Assembly: GCA_041390685.1 (NCBI GenBank)
Contig: JAWKPL010000001.1
Coordinates: 124,001-188,000 of the forward strand
Reading direction: 5' to 3'
Length of the DNA stretch: 64,000 nucleotides
Origin: JAIBBD01 sp041390685
GTDB taxonomy: Bacteria; Chloroflexota; Dehalococcoidia; UBA2979
Under the pieces are notes generated by a model that searched no databases, was not told the DNA's origin, and worked only from the letters and a program-made list of their open reading frames with translations. Both the position numbers and the translations under genes were made by a program. This document shows positions 43,004-50,498 of the stretch, one piece after another (the first letter of the stretch is position 1; each line of letters opens with the position of its first letter).

Positions 43004-44110
43004 CTAGCGAAGCATCGTCGTTTCGCCAGATTCGGCGGTACCAATGAACTCGTGCTTGAGCCGATCCACCGTGTGGATCCACTTCGACGTCACGGGACGG
43101 CACACGGTGTTCTGATTGCCGAAGAAGCCTACTTCCGAGACGGCCTCCGCGAGTGGGCGCGTCGCAATCCACTCGACGGGGACGATGAATTCGCCTTTGT
43201 CCTCGTCGCCTACGGACGCGCGATGATAGTCGGCTTTCGCCACATCGAGAAACGGACGCCGGACCCCGTCGGCGTCAACAAAGAACTCGTTCACGGGCAC
43301 GGCGGGCCCTCTGACGCGTCCGACGCCCACGTATCCAACACGGGGGATGTTGACCCAAATTGTGCTTTCGGTCGTCAGCAGGCGGAGGGTTTTGGTATAC
43401 CATGCACCGCCTCCGGCCGAGATGAAACCATAGCGCACTGCTTCATCCCAATCTCGGGACGAACCGTGGCCGAAGGAAACGTAGTACTCGCGGTTCCATT
43501 CGACTTTCGGTCCAGAGTCTCGAGGAGTCGCTCTGGTCTCCGTCTCGATAGGATCGATCAACCACGACCTGCTCAGGTATTGGTTCGGGCCGTCAGAGAA
43601 GACCTGGAAGAAGATGATGTTCACCGGGACGTCCATCTCGTTCAAGTAGTTCACGATTCTTTCTGTACTCGCATCGAGTACGGAAGCGACGATTACGAGT
43701 TGGTGGGCGCCGTTGAGCTGCTCCTCGTCGAGGTCGACACCAAAGTGATCTCGGAACCTGTCTCCGAGCGAACCACCATTCGAAAAACCGTCGTAGATGC
43801 TGGCCAAGCGGTCAGGCGTCAGTTGACGAGCCCACGAAGCGTAGTCCAGTCCCTGCGCCACTACTTCGCGCGGCGTCTGATTGCGTTTGAGCTCGATCAC
43901 GATGAGCTGCGCATCGACATTCAAGGCCAGAAGGTCAATGAACCCGCCATGGTCGGTGCGGACTTGCCGGCCGATCAGTAGCCAACTCTCTGAGAGTATC
44001 GATGGATCGGCGGCGATCATGTCCTCAAGAAGCGACTCACGCCCCAGGGACGACACCACCAGCGGCTCAGGCGGGGAACCGACTCTCCAGATCGCATGTC
44101 GTACCGGCAT
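43004..44110 (-). CDS. PD-(D/E)xK nuclease of the NucS/DUF91 type with C-terminal PUA/EVE-like region
   Basis: The protein has 368 residues. Residues 25-95 form a restriction-like core: E-S-L-L-E-D-M-I-A-A-D-P, I-G-R-Q-V-R-T-D-H-G-G-F-I-D59, then E73-L-K75 and Q-G-L-D-Y-A-S-W. These residues place D59, E73 and K75 as the metal and catalytic triad. The C-terminal third has Y-G-F-I-S-A-G-G-G-A-W-Y and I-P-R-V-G-Y-V-G-V-G-R-V, similar to PUA/EVE-like folds that read modified bases, but this part is an inference. The gene is less GC-rich than its neighbours and stands alone. A modification-dependent restriction or DNA repair nuclease is possible. Confidence 0.75.
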   Translation of the reverse strand: MPVRHAIWRVGSPPEPLVVSSLGRESLLEDMIAADPSILSESWLLIGRQVRTDHGGFIDLLALNVDAQLIVIELKRNQTPREVVAQGLDYASWARQLTPDRLASIYDGFSNGGSLGDRFRDHFGVDLDEEQLNGAHQLVIVASVLDASTERIVNYLNEMDVPVNIIFFQVFSDGPNQYLSRSWLIDPIETETRATPRDSGPKVEWNREYYVSFGHGSSRDWDEAVRYGFISAGGGAWYTKTLRLLTTESTIWVNIPRVGYVGVGRVRGPAVPVNEFFVDADGVRRPFLDVAKADYHRASVGDEDKGEFIVPVEWIATRPLAEAVSEVGFFGNQNTVCRPVTSKWIHTVDRLKHEFIGTAESGETTMLR

Positions 44111-44134
44111 GTCCTTGCCTTTCGGGCGTTGGCC

Positions 44135-45913
44135 CTAACTCAAATGGTGCACCTTCGGGAGGGCGTAGACCGGCGTTGCCAGGCCCTCGAAGCGGGCTTT
44201 GAGCTGGAGGGCGAGGTACTTCGAGTAGAGGCGGGACTGGGCGAGGTTGCCGCCGTGGAACCAGAGGCCGGGCTGTTGGGTGGGTTTCCACATGTTGCGG
44301 AGTTCGCCTTCCCAGGGGCCAGGGTCGTAGGCGGTGCCGGAGCCGAGGCCCCAGACTCTGCCGACGCGGTCGGCGACGTCCTGTGAGATGAGCTTCGCGG
44401 CCCAGCCGTTCATGGAGCCGTAGCCGGTCGCGTAGACGACGAGGTCGGCGGGCAGCTCGGTGTGGTCGGTGAGGGTCACGGAGCGCTGGTTGAGGCGCTC
44501 GATGCCGACGTGCGTGCGGAGTTTGACCTCGCCGCGGACGACGAGGTCGGAGGCGCCGACATCGATGTAGTAGCCGGAGCCTCGGCGGGCGTACTTCATG
44601 CCGATGCCGCTTTCGTCCTCGCCCCAGTCGAGGAGGAAGCCGGCGGCCTCGAGGCGGGCGTAGTAGGCGGCCTCGGCGGCGCGGAGGCGCTTCGTGTTCT
44701 CGATGGCGGGGGCGACGGCCAGCGCGTGGGGCATCGAGGCGGCGATGAGGTCGGCCTGGTCGGTGGAGATGCCGCGGTCGACGGCGTCCTGGGAGTAGAG
44801 GCCGGTGCCGCCGCGGCCGCCGGGGACGACGGTGGTGCCGGAGCGCTGGACCATGGTGATGCTGGCGGCGTCGTGCTCCCAGAGGTCCTGGGCAATGTCG
44901 TGGGCGGAGTTGTTGGCGCCGAGGATGACGGTGTGCTTGCCTCGATACGCAGCGGCGGTGCGGTACTGGCTCGAGTGGTAGACGTCGCCCTCGAAGGTGT
45001 CGGCGCCGGGGATGTCGGGCATGTTCGGGAGGCCGGACATGCCGGTGGCGAGGGCGAGGTGGCGGGGGCGGAGGACGGTGCGCTCGCCCTCGCGGTCCAC
45101 GACGACGGTCCACTCCGCCGCCTCGGGGTCGTAGCGGGCGCTCAGGCATTCGGTGGTGCACCAGAGGTTGAGCTCCATGAGGGTGGCATACGCCTCGAGC
45201 CAGTCGCCCATCTGATCCTTCGGGGTGTAGACGGGCCAGTGGGCGGGGAAAGGGAGGTACGGCATGTGGTCGTACCAGACGGGGTCGTGGAGGGTGAGCG
45301 AGTCGTAGCGGTTGCGCCAGGAGTCACCGGCGCGGGCGTTGCGCTCGACGATGAGGGTGGGAACGCCGAGGCGCCGGAGGCGCGCGCCGAGGCCGAGGCC
45401 ACCCTGGCCGCCGCCGATGATGACGACGTACGGCTGGACGGCGATCCCCAGCTCCTCGCGTTCGCGGGCGCGGCGCTGGGCCCAGGTGACGCGCTCCTTC
45501 GTCGCGCCGAGCTGCACGCCGAGCTCGCGGTTCGCGCCCTGGCGTTCCTCGAAGCCGGTGAGCTCCTCGAGGGTGGTGAACAGGGTCCAGGCCCTGCCGT
45601 CGCGGAGGCGGACGTGAGCGCAGCCGCGGCCCACGGCGGTCTCGAAGCGGAGCCACGCCTCGACGAGGCCGTTGGCCTCGGTGGGCTCGCCGTCGAGGGT
45701 CCAGTTGGCGGGGGTGACGTCGGGGAGGCGGGCGTCGAGCATCGCGCGGACGGCCTCGGGGCCCTCGAAGGTGGCGATGTTCCAGCTGAAGGCGACTAGG
45801 TCGCGCCAGTGGCAGTCGTCGGTGAGGGAGTCGAGGGCGGCGCCGACGTTGCGGCGTGTGAGCGCGCCGCTGAAGTTGGACAGCCAGGCGTTGACCTCGT
45901 CCGTGGTGCTCAT
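44135..45913 (-). CDS. flavin-dependent monooxygenase with N-terminal NTF2/SnoaL-like domain
   Basis: In this 592-residue protein the first 140 residues look like a SnoaL/NTF2 cone (T-D-D-C-H-W-R-D-L, later W-T-L-F-T-T-L-E-E-L). The FAD loop G-G-G-Q-G-G (167-172), G-D-S-W-R-N-R-Y-D-S-L with a Baeyer-Villiger-like segment, and a second Rossmann loop I-L-G-A-N-N-S-A-H-D-I-A for NADPH follow. The fused plan is known in putative flavin monooxygenases of high-GC bacteria. ATG 45913 has GGGAGG 7 bases upstream, inside a repeat hairpin. The substrate is unknown. Confidence 0.88.
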   Translation of the reverse strand: MSTTDEVNAWLSNFSGALTRRNVGAALDSLTDDCHWRDLVAFSWNIATFEGPEAVRAMLDARLPDVTPANWTLDGEPTEANGLVEAWLRFETAVGRGCAHVRLRDGRAWTLFTTLEELTGFEERQGANRELGVQLGATKERVTWAQRRAREREELGIAVQPYVVIIGGGQGGLGLGARLRRLGVPTLIVERNARAGDSWRNRYDSLTLHDPVWYDHMPYLPFPAHWPVYTPKDQMGDWLEAYATLMELNLWCTTECLSARYDPEAAEWTVVVDREGERTVLRPRHLALATGMSGLPNMPDIPGADTFEGDVYHSSQYRTAAAYRGKHTVILGANNSAHDIAQDLWEHDAASITMVQRSGTTVVPGGRGGTGLYSQDAVDRGISTDQADLIAASMPHALAVAPAIENTKRLRAAEAAYYARLEAAGFLLDWGEDESGIGMKYARRGSGYYIDVGASDLVVRGEVKLRTHVGIERLNQRSVTLTDHTELPADLVVYATGYGSMNGWAAKLISQDVADRVGRVWGLGSGTAYDPGPWEGELRNMWKPTQQPGLWFHGGNLAQSRLYSKYLALQLKARFEGLATPVYALPKVHHLS

Positions 45914-45917
45914 TGGA

Positions 45918-45973
45918 ACCTCCCTGCCCGCGCGTGCCGATGGTAGCGCGTGGGGGCAGGGAGGCGGGAGCGG
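45918..45973. repeat. 56-bp palindromic repeat, copy 1 (5' of the monooxygenase)
   Basis: This stretch is 51/56 identical to 48367-48422, in the same orientation. CCTCCCTGCCC at one side pairs with GGGCAGGGAGG at the other around a loop with ATGGTAGCGCG. On the minus strand the hairpin covers the ribosome binding site of the monooxygenase gene at 45913. The two copies bracket the PepSY module. Confidence 0.85.
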
Positions 45974-45998
45974 ACGGAGTTGGTGGGCCTCGGATGTT

Positions 45999-46027
45999 GA
46001 GGGAGGCACGGTGACCGTGCCTCCCTC
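45999..46027 (-). terminator. hairpin downstream of the PepSY/39-aa unit
   Basis: GAGGGAGGCACGG and CCGTGCCTCCCTC form a perfect 13-bp stem around TGA. On the minus strand it follows the stop of the 39-residue gene by 33 bases, where a transcript end is expected. No clear U-tract is present. Confidence 0.55.
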
Positions 46028-46060
46028 CCGAACCCGCGGGCGCCGTGGATCGACTGCGAG

Positions 46061-46180
46061 CTAGCCGATCCAGCTGACGTGCTGGAGCACCAACTGCTCG
46101 GCGACCCAGATCGCGCCTAAGGACATCGCCATGAAGGCGAGGCTGGTCGCGGCAAGCCGCAAGAGACGCAGAGCGGTCAC
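46061..46180 (-). CDS. 39-residue single-helix membrane protein translationally coupled to the PepSY gene
   Basis: The GTG start at 46180 overlaps the PepSY stop by 4 bases (GTGA). The peptide reads T-A-L-R-L-L-R-L-A-A-T-S-L-A-F-M-A-M-S at its N-terminal part, then a hydrophobic helix through W-V-A-E and L-V-L-Q-H, ending S-W-I-G. One membrane helix fills residues 10-28. Such small helices often serve as subunits or stabilisers of a larger membrane partner, here presumably PepSY. No homologue was recognised. Confidence 0.65.
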   Translation of the reverse strand: MTALRLLRLAATSLAFMAMSLGAIWVAEQLVLQHVSWIG

Positions 46181-47685
46181 TGTGCCACCCCCAGTGCGCG
46201 TGCCAGCGGAGGTAGCCTCCGGAGCACGGCATAGTCAAACACGATGATGCTGACGAGGGCCATTCCCATCAGCGGGAACAGCATCCCCAGCGTCGTTGTG
46301 ATGGTGAGCAACCCGACGAGCGCGGAGCGCGAGTACACGCGGCGGGGCGCGCCGAGTCCAGCAGGCCGACGTTTCACCCACATCACCACCGCAGTGCCTA
46401 TAGACACGAGTAGCGACAGCGTGGCGACGCCCATCAGGATCTGGCTCAGAATGCCCCATTCCCTTCCCTCGTGGAGGGAGATGCCCCAATCGGTGGCTTT
46501 CGCCATCAAGCCGAACTGCGAGAACGGGACGTCCGCGAGCGGCTCGGCGGTGTACTGATCGATGTACGCGTACCGCTCGTCGAATGCGCTCTGGTTCGCG
46601 CGCGGACCGTCCGGGAACTGAGCGGCGTTGTAGCTATCAGTCTCGTCTGCCGGGAAGAAGATGGTGTATCCGGGCTGGAATCCCATCGTCTCCACGGACG
46701 CGACGATTGCATCGAGCGGCGCGCCGTCCGCCGCATTCCAGGCGAGTCCCTGCGAGTGGTTTGCGTGTCCGCCGGAGGGCAATGCGGGTAGGGCGCTCTG
46801 TGCCCAGGAGCGCCCGCCTTCGCCGTTCACGTCGCCGACCGTCTGCGAAGGCACGCCGTCGAAGATCTCCGCGGGATAGCTCGCGCCGATGGCATTGATG
46901 ACCTTTCCATACGAAGGCCCCCAGACGCCGGCCCACGCGAGCCCGGTGAGGAGGAAGAACGCGAGGGCCGGCACGAACACGATGCCAGTGATGGCATGCA
47001 TGTCGCGCCAGCGCGCGCGTGTCTTCACGTCGAGGCGGGGGATGAGCGTGCCTCGAAGGGACCGTCCAGCGCGCCCGCGAGGCCACCAGAGAAAGACGCC
47101 GGTGACCAGCAGGAGGACGGTAAACGACGCCACGAGTTCGACGAGCCGGTCGCCCCACTTCTCGTCACCCAGCCACGCGGCACTGATGAGGGAGCCGTGT
47201 ACCTGGACGGCGATCTGCGAGGGATCGAACGCGTTGTTCTTCGAGCCGACGATGTCGCCCGTATACGGGTCGACGTACACGGTCCGACCGGCCGGGAGAA
47301 ATCCCCCGGTCCCGCCGTTGTCGAGGTAGAACTCGGTCGCCCGATCCTCGGCGACCGGCGGCACCACCGCGACGACGGGCTCGTCCGGGAAGCGTGCCTG
47401 CACATGCTCAAGCTGTTCCTGGTAGGACACGACGGAGTCTGCAGGTTGTACGGTCCTCGTATCTCCGTAGACCAGGCCATCGATCTGCGGTTTCAGCAGA
47501 TATACGAGGCCGCTGAGGGACAGCAGGATGAGCACGGGGATCACGAAGATCCCGATGTAGAAGTGCCAACGCCACACCGCGCGGTAGAGCGCGGAGCGGC
47601 CCTCGACGGCGGCCCGATCGGCGCCCTCGGTTTCACTGCCGGCTGGTTGTTCAGGTAGCGGCCCTCCCGGGCCCGCAACGCTCAC
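46177..47685 (-). CDS. PepSY-domain membrane protein (PiuB/iron-uptake-type)
   Basis: The 502-residue protein has membrane helices at about 35-60, 185-205, 240-262, 430-452 and 470-492, and extracytoplasmic PepSY-type segments (Y-V-D-P-Y-T-G-D-I-V-G, later Y-I-D-Q-Y-T-A-E-P). W-R-W-H-F-Y-I-G in the first helix and R-D-M-H-A-I-T-G in the third carry the histidines shared by the PepSY-associated TM family, whose members handle iron or other metals or act in reductase systems. GTG 47685 is chosen since GGAGG lies 5 bases before it; ATG 47697 lacks a site. It ends coupled to the 39-residue gene. Confidence 0.86.
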   Translation of the reverse strand: MSVAGPGGPLPEQPAGSETEGADRAAVEGRSALYRAVWRWHFYIGIFVIPVLILLSLSGLVYLLKPQIDGLVYGDTRTVQPADSVVSYQEQLEHVQARFPDEPVVAVVPPVAEDRATEFYLDNGGTGGFLPAGRTVYVDPYTGDIVGSKNNAFDPSQIAVQVHGSLISAAWLGDEKWGDRLVELVASFTVLLLVTGVFLWWPRGRAGRSLRGTLIPRLDVKTRARWRDMHAITGIVFVPALAFFLLTGLAWAGVWGPSYGKVINAIGASYPAEIFDGVPSQTVGDVNGEGGRSWAQSALPALPSGGHANHSQGLAWNAADGAPLDAIVASVETMGFQPGYTIFFPADETDSYNAAQFPDGPRANQSAFDERYAYIDQYTAEPLADVPFSQFGLMAKATDWGISLHEGREWGILSQILMGVATLSLLVSIGTAVVMWVKRRPAGLGAPRRVYSRSALVGLLTITTTLGMLFPLMGMALVSIIVFDYAVLRRLPPLARALGVAQ

Positions 47686-47787
47686 ATGTTCCTCCATGGT
47701 CGAGGCGCGCGCGCACTCAGCACCGGCTACCGCCTCAAGAGGCGGCGCGGGCGGTTGCTCAAGCGCGCCGGGCGAGTGTCAGGGGCT

Positions 47788-47808
47788 CGCGGGGGATCGT
47801 CCCCCGCG
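47788..47808 (-). terminator. hairpin after the His/Cys-rich gene
   Basis: CGCGGGGGA and TCCCCCGCG form a perfect 9-bp stem around TCG, directly after the stop at 47812 on the minus strand. The T-tract is missing. It separates this gene from the PepSY unit. Confidence 0.55.
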
Positions 47809-47811
47809 GCG

Positions 47812-48240
47812 CTAGGAGATGGAGCGCGGTGGCGGGGTGAGTGGAGCCACGACGCGACCGGACCAGCTACCACATCCGCCGCAGTCGGATGCAGACTCGC
47901 ACCCACACGCCACCGCCATCGAGAACTGCGATTGCAGCACGACGTGCGGAACCGCTGACCCGACACCGGCCGAGTCGCTGCCGGTACAAACGACCACCGG
48001 GCGGGCGGCGTCGGCGACGTCCTGCGCGGACGGCTGACAGGATGGACCCCGTGATCGGCCGTTACCCGTGTCCCAGGAGTGGGTGTGGGGAGGGACGACT
48101 CCCACAAGCGTGAGATGCCGGTGGTCCGGCGCCTGCGGGGCTCCCGGAATCACTGGCAGCAGCGTCGACTGGAGCAGCAAGCATCCCAGCGCCAGCAGCA
48201 GGAGCCAGTGACCGAGGGCGCAAACTGTTGACGCCTTCAC
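47812..48240 (-). CDS. exported or membrane-anchored His/Cys-rich small protein
   Basis: One hydrophobic segment near the N-terminus (G-H-W-L-L-L-L-A-L-G-C-L-L-L) is followed by D-H-R-H-L-T-L-V-G-V-V-P-P-H-T-H-S-W-D. The tail has C-G-C-E-S-A-S-D-C-G-G-C-G. His and Cys clusters suggest metal binding outside the membrane, which would suit its PepSY neighbour. The start is uncertain: GTG 48240 gives 142 residues, while the frame is open to 48333. No family name could be assigned. Confidence 0.5.
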   Translation of the reverse strand: MKASTVCALGHWLLLLALGCLLLQSTLLPVIPGAPQAPDHRHLTLVGVVPPHTHSWDTGNGRSRGPSCQPSAQDVADAARPVVVCTGSDSAGVGSAVPHVVLQSQFSMAVACGCESASDCGGCGSWSGRVVAPLTPPPRSIS

Positions 48241-48366
48241 GGAGAGGACAACCCCGGACGGATGGGCGCACACGCGGCTGACAGTAGCATGCGGCGCGGC
48301 TAGCGGGACGACCGCGAGCCGGGCCCGCGTCACGCACGCTCATGGCGGCTGGTGGCGCTCAGTAGT

Positions 48367-48422
48367 ACCTCCCCGCCCGCGCGCGCAGATGGTAGCGCGC
48401 GCGGGCAGGGAGGCGGGAGCGG
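48367..48422. repeat. 56-bp palindromic repeat, copy 2 (3' of the SRPBCC gene)
   Basis: Same element and orientation as 45918-45973, with five differences. Its stem is the better one: 17 pairs with a single mismatch. It lies 7 bases after the stop of the SRPBCC gene on the minus strand, where it could also act as a transcript end. Confidence 0.85.
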
Positions 48423-48428
48423 CGGAGG

Positions 48429-48935
48429 CTAGCGGAGGCCTTTCGCGACGGCCTCGAGGCGGTCGAGGGAGACTTGCATGCCTTCCTCCATGCCGGAGGC
48501 GATCACCATGTCGCGGTGCGCCTTCTCGGCGTAGACGGCGACGGCGGTCATGGTGGTGACGCCGTCGCGCTCCTCGAGGGTGATGGTGTTGAGAGCGGCT
48601 GCGGCCTCGGGGTCGCCGTCCTCGAAGCCTTCATAGACCTCGGTGTAGACGAGGCGGCCGGGCGGGTCGATCTCGCGGAACTCGCCATGGAAAGCGACCT
48701 CGAAGCCCTCGGCTTCGCGGGTCATGTAGCGCCAGCGTCCGCCGACGCGGAGGTCGATCTCGCAGACGAGCCACTCGGACGTCTCAAAGCCCCACCAGCG
48801 CTTCACGAGGTCGGGGGTGGTGTGGGCCTGGAAGATGAGCGAGGCGGGAGCGTCGAACTGCCGGGTGATGACAATCTCGCGGTCGGAGGGGAGGGTGACG
48901 ACGGCGGAGCCGCGACGGTCGATGGCATTGGTCAT
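48429..48935 (-). CDS. SRPBCC/AHSA1-like domain protein
   Basis: The 168-residue START-like cavity protein has I-V-I-T-R-Q-F-D-A-P-A-S-L-I-F near residue 20, W-W-G-F-E-T, D-L-R-V-G-G-R-W-R-Y and a C-terminal helix M-E-E-G-M-Q-V-S-L-D-R-L. These proteins bind hydrophobic ligands. AGGAGGATT precedes ATG 48935. Its start overlaps the stop of the ArsR regulator gene, the common ArsR-SRPBCC operon, in which the regulator usually controls the pair. Confidence 0.9.
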   Translation of the reverse strand: MTNAIDRRGSAVVTLPSDREIVITRQFDAPASLIFQAHTTPDLVKRWWGFETSEWLVCEIDLRVGGRWRYMTREAEGFEVAFHGEFREIDPPGRLVYTEVYEGFEDGDPEAAAALNTITLEERDGVTTMTAVAVYAEKAHRDMVIASGMEEGMQVSLDRLEAVAKGLR

Positions 48936-49297
48936 GGTGAATCCTCCTCGGTGCGGTCCGATTGTGGTGATGCTGACTGGAGCTCGGCGAGCAGGTTGTC
49001 GAGGCGGTCGAGGCGGGCGTTCCAGGTGCGTTCGTACGCGCGCACCCAGTCGTGGACCGGCTTCAGGGCGGGGCCGTGGACGCGGTACCAGCGACGACGG
49101 CCCTCGGAGCGCACGCGGACGAGGCCTACCGTCCGGAGCACGCCGAGATGTTTCGAGACCTGAGGCTGGGAGAGGCCCGACCGCTGGACGAGGTCTCCGA
49201 CGGTGCATTCCTCGAGTCCGATGGCGTCGAGGAGATCGCGGCGCGCCACCTCGGAGATGGCGTTGAAGACATCGGCGGTGGTTGCTGCGCGAGCCAT
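48932..49297 (-). CDS. ArsR-family transcriptional regulator
   Basis: This 121-residue winged-helix regulator reads R-R-D-L-L-D-A-I, then the recognition helix L-S-Q-P-Q-V-S-K-H-L-G-V-L-R, a wing with S-E-G-R-R-R-W-Y-R, and a C-terminal dimer helix. No metal-binding Cys motif is present, so it probably senses something other than metal ions. Pairs with SRPBCC by a 4-base overlap. It probably autoregulates from the 49298-49621 region. Confidence 0.92.
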   Translation of the reverse strand: MARAATTADVFNAISEVARRDLLDAIGLEECTVGDLVQRSGLSQPQVSKHLGVLRTVGLVRVRSEGRRRWYRVHGPALKPVHDWVRAYERTWNARLDRLDNLLAELQSASPQSDRTEEDSP

Positions 49298-49426
49298 GGC
49301 CGGAGTTTATATTCCGATATCGACATGCGTCAACCTCGAGTGCCGCGTGGGGGCATGTTGGATCACTGACTGGTGCGGCTCGCCATGTTTTCGCGCCCCG
49401 TCGGACGCCCGCTCCCTCACCCCTGT

Positions 49427-49453
49427 CCCCTCTCCCACTGCGTGGGCGAGGGG
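49427..49453. repeat. REP-like hairpin in the 49298-49621 intergenic gap
   Basis: CCCCTCTCCCAC and GTGGGCGAGGGG pair as a 12-bp stem with one mismatch around TGC. Related GC-rich stems such as CCCTCTCCC occur in many genomes as extragenic palindromes; a loosely similar run occurs near 56932. The remaining 300 bp of this divergent gap hold no gene that I can support; they must contain the arsR and crotonase promoters. Confidence 0.5.
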
Positions 49454-49621
49454 GACGTTCGCGGAGCGGCTCTGACTGGATCGAAAGGTGGCTCTGGGTG
49501 GTGCGCGGGGCGGCGGAGAGGCCGAGGCTGGGCCACGATCTGCCGCTGGGCGACGGCTTCGCGGGCATCACTGCTGTGATAGATTGCTCGCCGATTGAGG
49601 GTGAAGCGAAGGAGTGAGCAG

Positions 49622-50476
49622 GTGGGCAGCTACGAGCATGTGCTGTACGAGGTGGACGCGCCGGTGGCGACGATCACGCTGAACCGGCCGGCGCAGATGA
49701 ACGCGCTGTCGCGGCCGCTGGAGGCGGAGATCCACGAGGCGCTGGACGAGGCGGCGGCGGACCCGCAGGTGCGCGCGATCATCCTGACGGGGAGCGGACC
49801 GGCGTTCTCGGCCGGGTATGACCTCGGAGGGGACCGGCCGGAGGTGCAACGGCACCGGGACGTGCTGAACCGGTGGGTGGAGACGGACTGGCGGCACGGC
49901 CAGCAGATGATGCACATCATGGAGCTGTCGAAGCCGGTGATCGCGGCGGTGAACGGGTGGTGCCTCGGCGGGGGGTTCTGGTACTCGCTGGCGTGCGACA
50001 TCACGATCGCCTCGGAGCAGGCGACGTTCGGGCAGCCCGAGGTGCGGATGATCTCGAACTCCTCGTTCCTGTTCCCGGCGCTGGTGAGGTGGAAGAACGC
50101 GCATCGGTACGCGCTGACGGGGGACCACTTCGGGCCCGAGGAGGCGCTGCGGATGGGATGCATCAACGAGGTGGTGCCACACGAGCGGCTGCTGGAGCGG
50201 GCGAACGAGCTCGCGCGGCGGCTGGCTCAGGTGCCGCCCGACTCGGTGCGGATGAACAAGGCGCTGACGATCCACGGGCTGCAGGCGATGGGGCTGCGCA
50301 ACGGGCTGAACGTGGGGGGATTCATCTCGACGGCGGTGCACTCGATGACGGACGCGGAAGACGTGGAGGAGCTGTACGCGGTGCAGCGGAACGAGGGGCT
50401 GCGCGCGTTCCTGCAGAAGCGGGACGGGCCGTTCATCCCGGAGCCGGGCGGGCCGCGGAGCCGGCCTCGCGAGTAG
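49622..50476 (+). CDS. enoyl-CoA hydratase/isomerase family protein
   Basis: The 284-residue crotonase-fold protein has N-R-P-A-Q-M-N-A-L near residue 23, S-A-G-Y-D-L-G-G near 65 and G-W-C-L-G-G-G-F-W-Y-S-L-A-C-D near 115. The first catalytic Glu position is Trp (G-G-F-W-Y against G-G-C-E-L), whereas the second is kept in G-Q-P-E-V. A hydratase with altered chemistry or an isomerase is likely. GTG 49622 has AGGAGTGA upstream. It is the first gene of the organic-acid region. Confidence 0.86.
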   Translation: MGSYEHVLYEVDAPVATITLNRPAQMNALSRPLEAEIHEALDEAAADPQVRAIILTGSGPAFSAGYDLGGDRPEVQRHRDVLNRWVETDWRHGQQMMHIMELSKPVIAAVNGWCLGGGFWYSLACDITIASEQATFGQPEVRMISNSSFLFPALVRWKNAHRYALTGDHFGPEEALRMGCINEVVPHERLLERANELARRLAQVPPDSVRMNKALTIHGLQAMGLRNGLNVGGFISTAVHSMTDAEDVEELYAVQRNEGLRAFLQKRDGPFIPEPGGPRSRPRE

Positions 50477-50498
50477 GACCAGGTGTGGGCCTCGGCTG

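Noticed and set aside
42355..43044. Upstream extension of the methyltransferase frame across the DinB-like gene
   Set aside because: The extension is Pro/Arg/His-rich out-of-frame reading of a well-formed DinB protein; CTG 42354 coupling explains the start better.
44462..45799. 445-codon open frame opposite the flavin monooxygenase
   Set aside because: The opposite strand encodes an unmistakable two-Rossmann enzyme; this frame is repetitive Val/Gly/Ala antisense translation.
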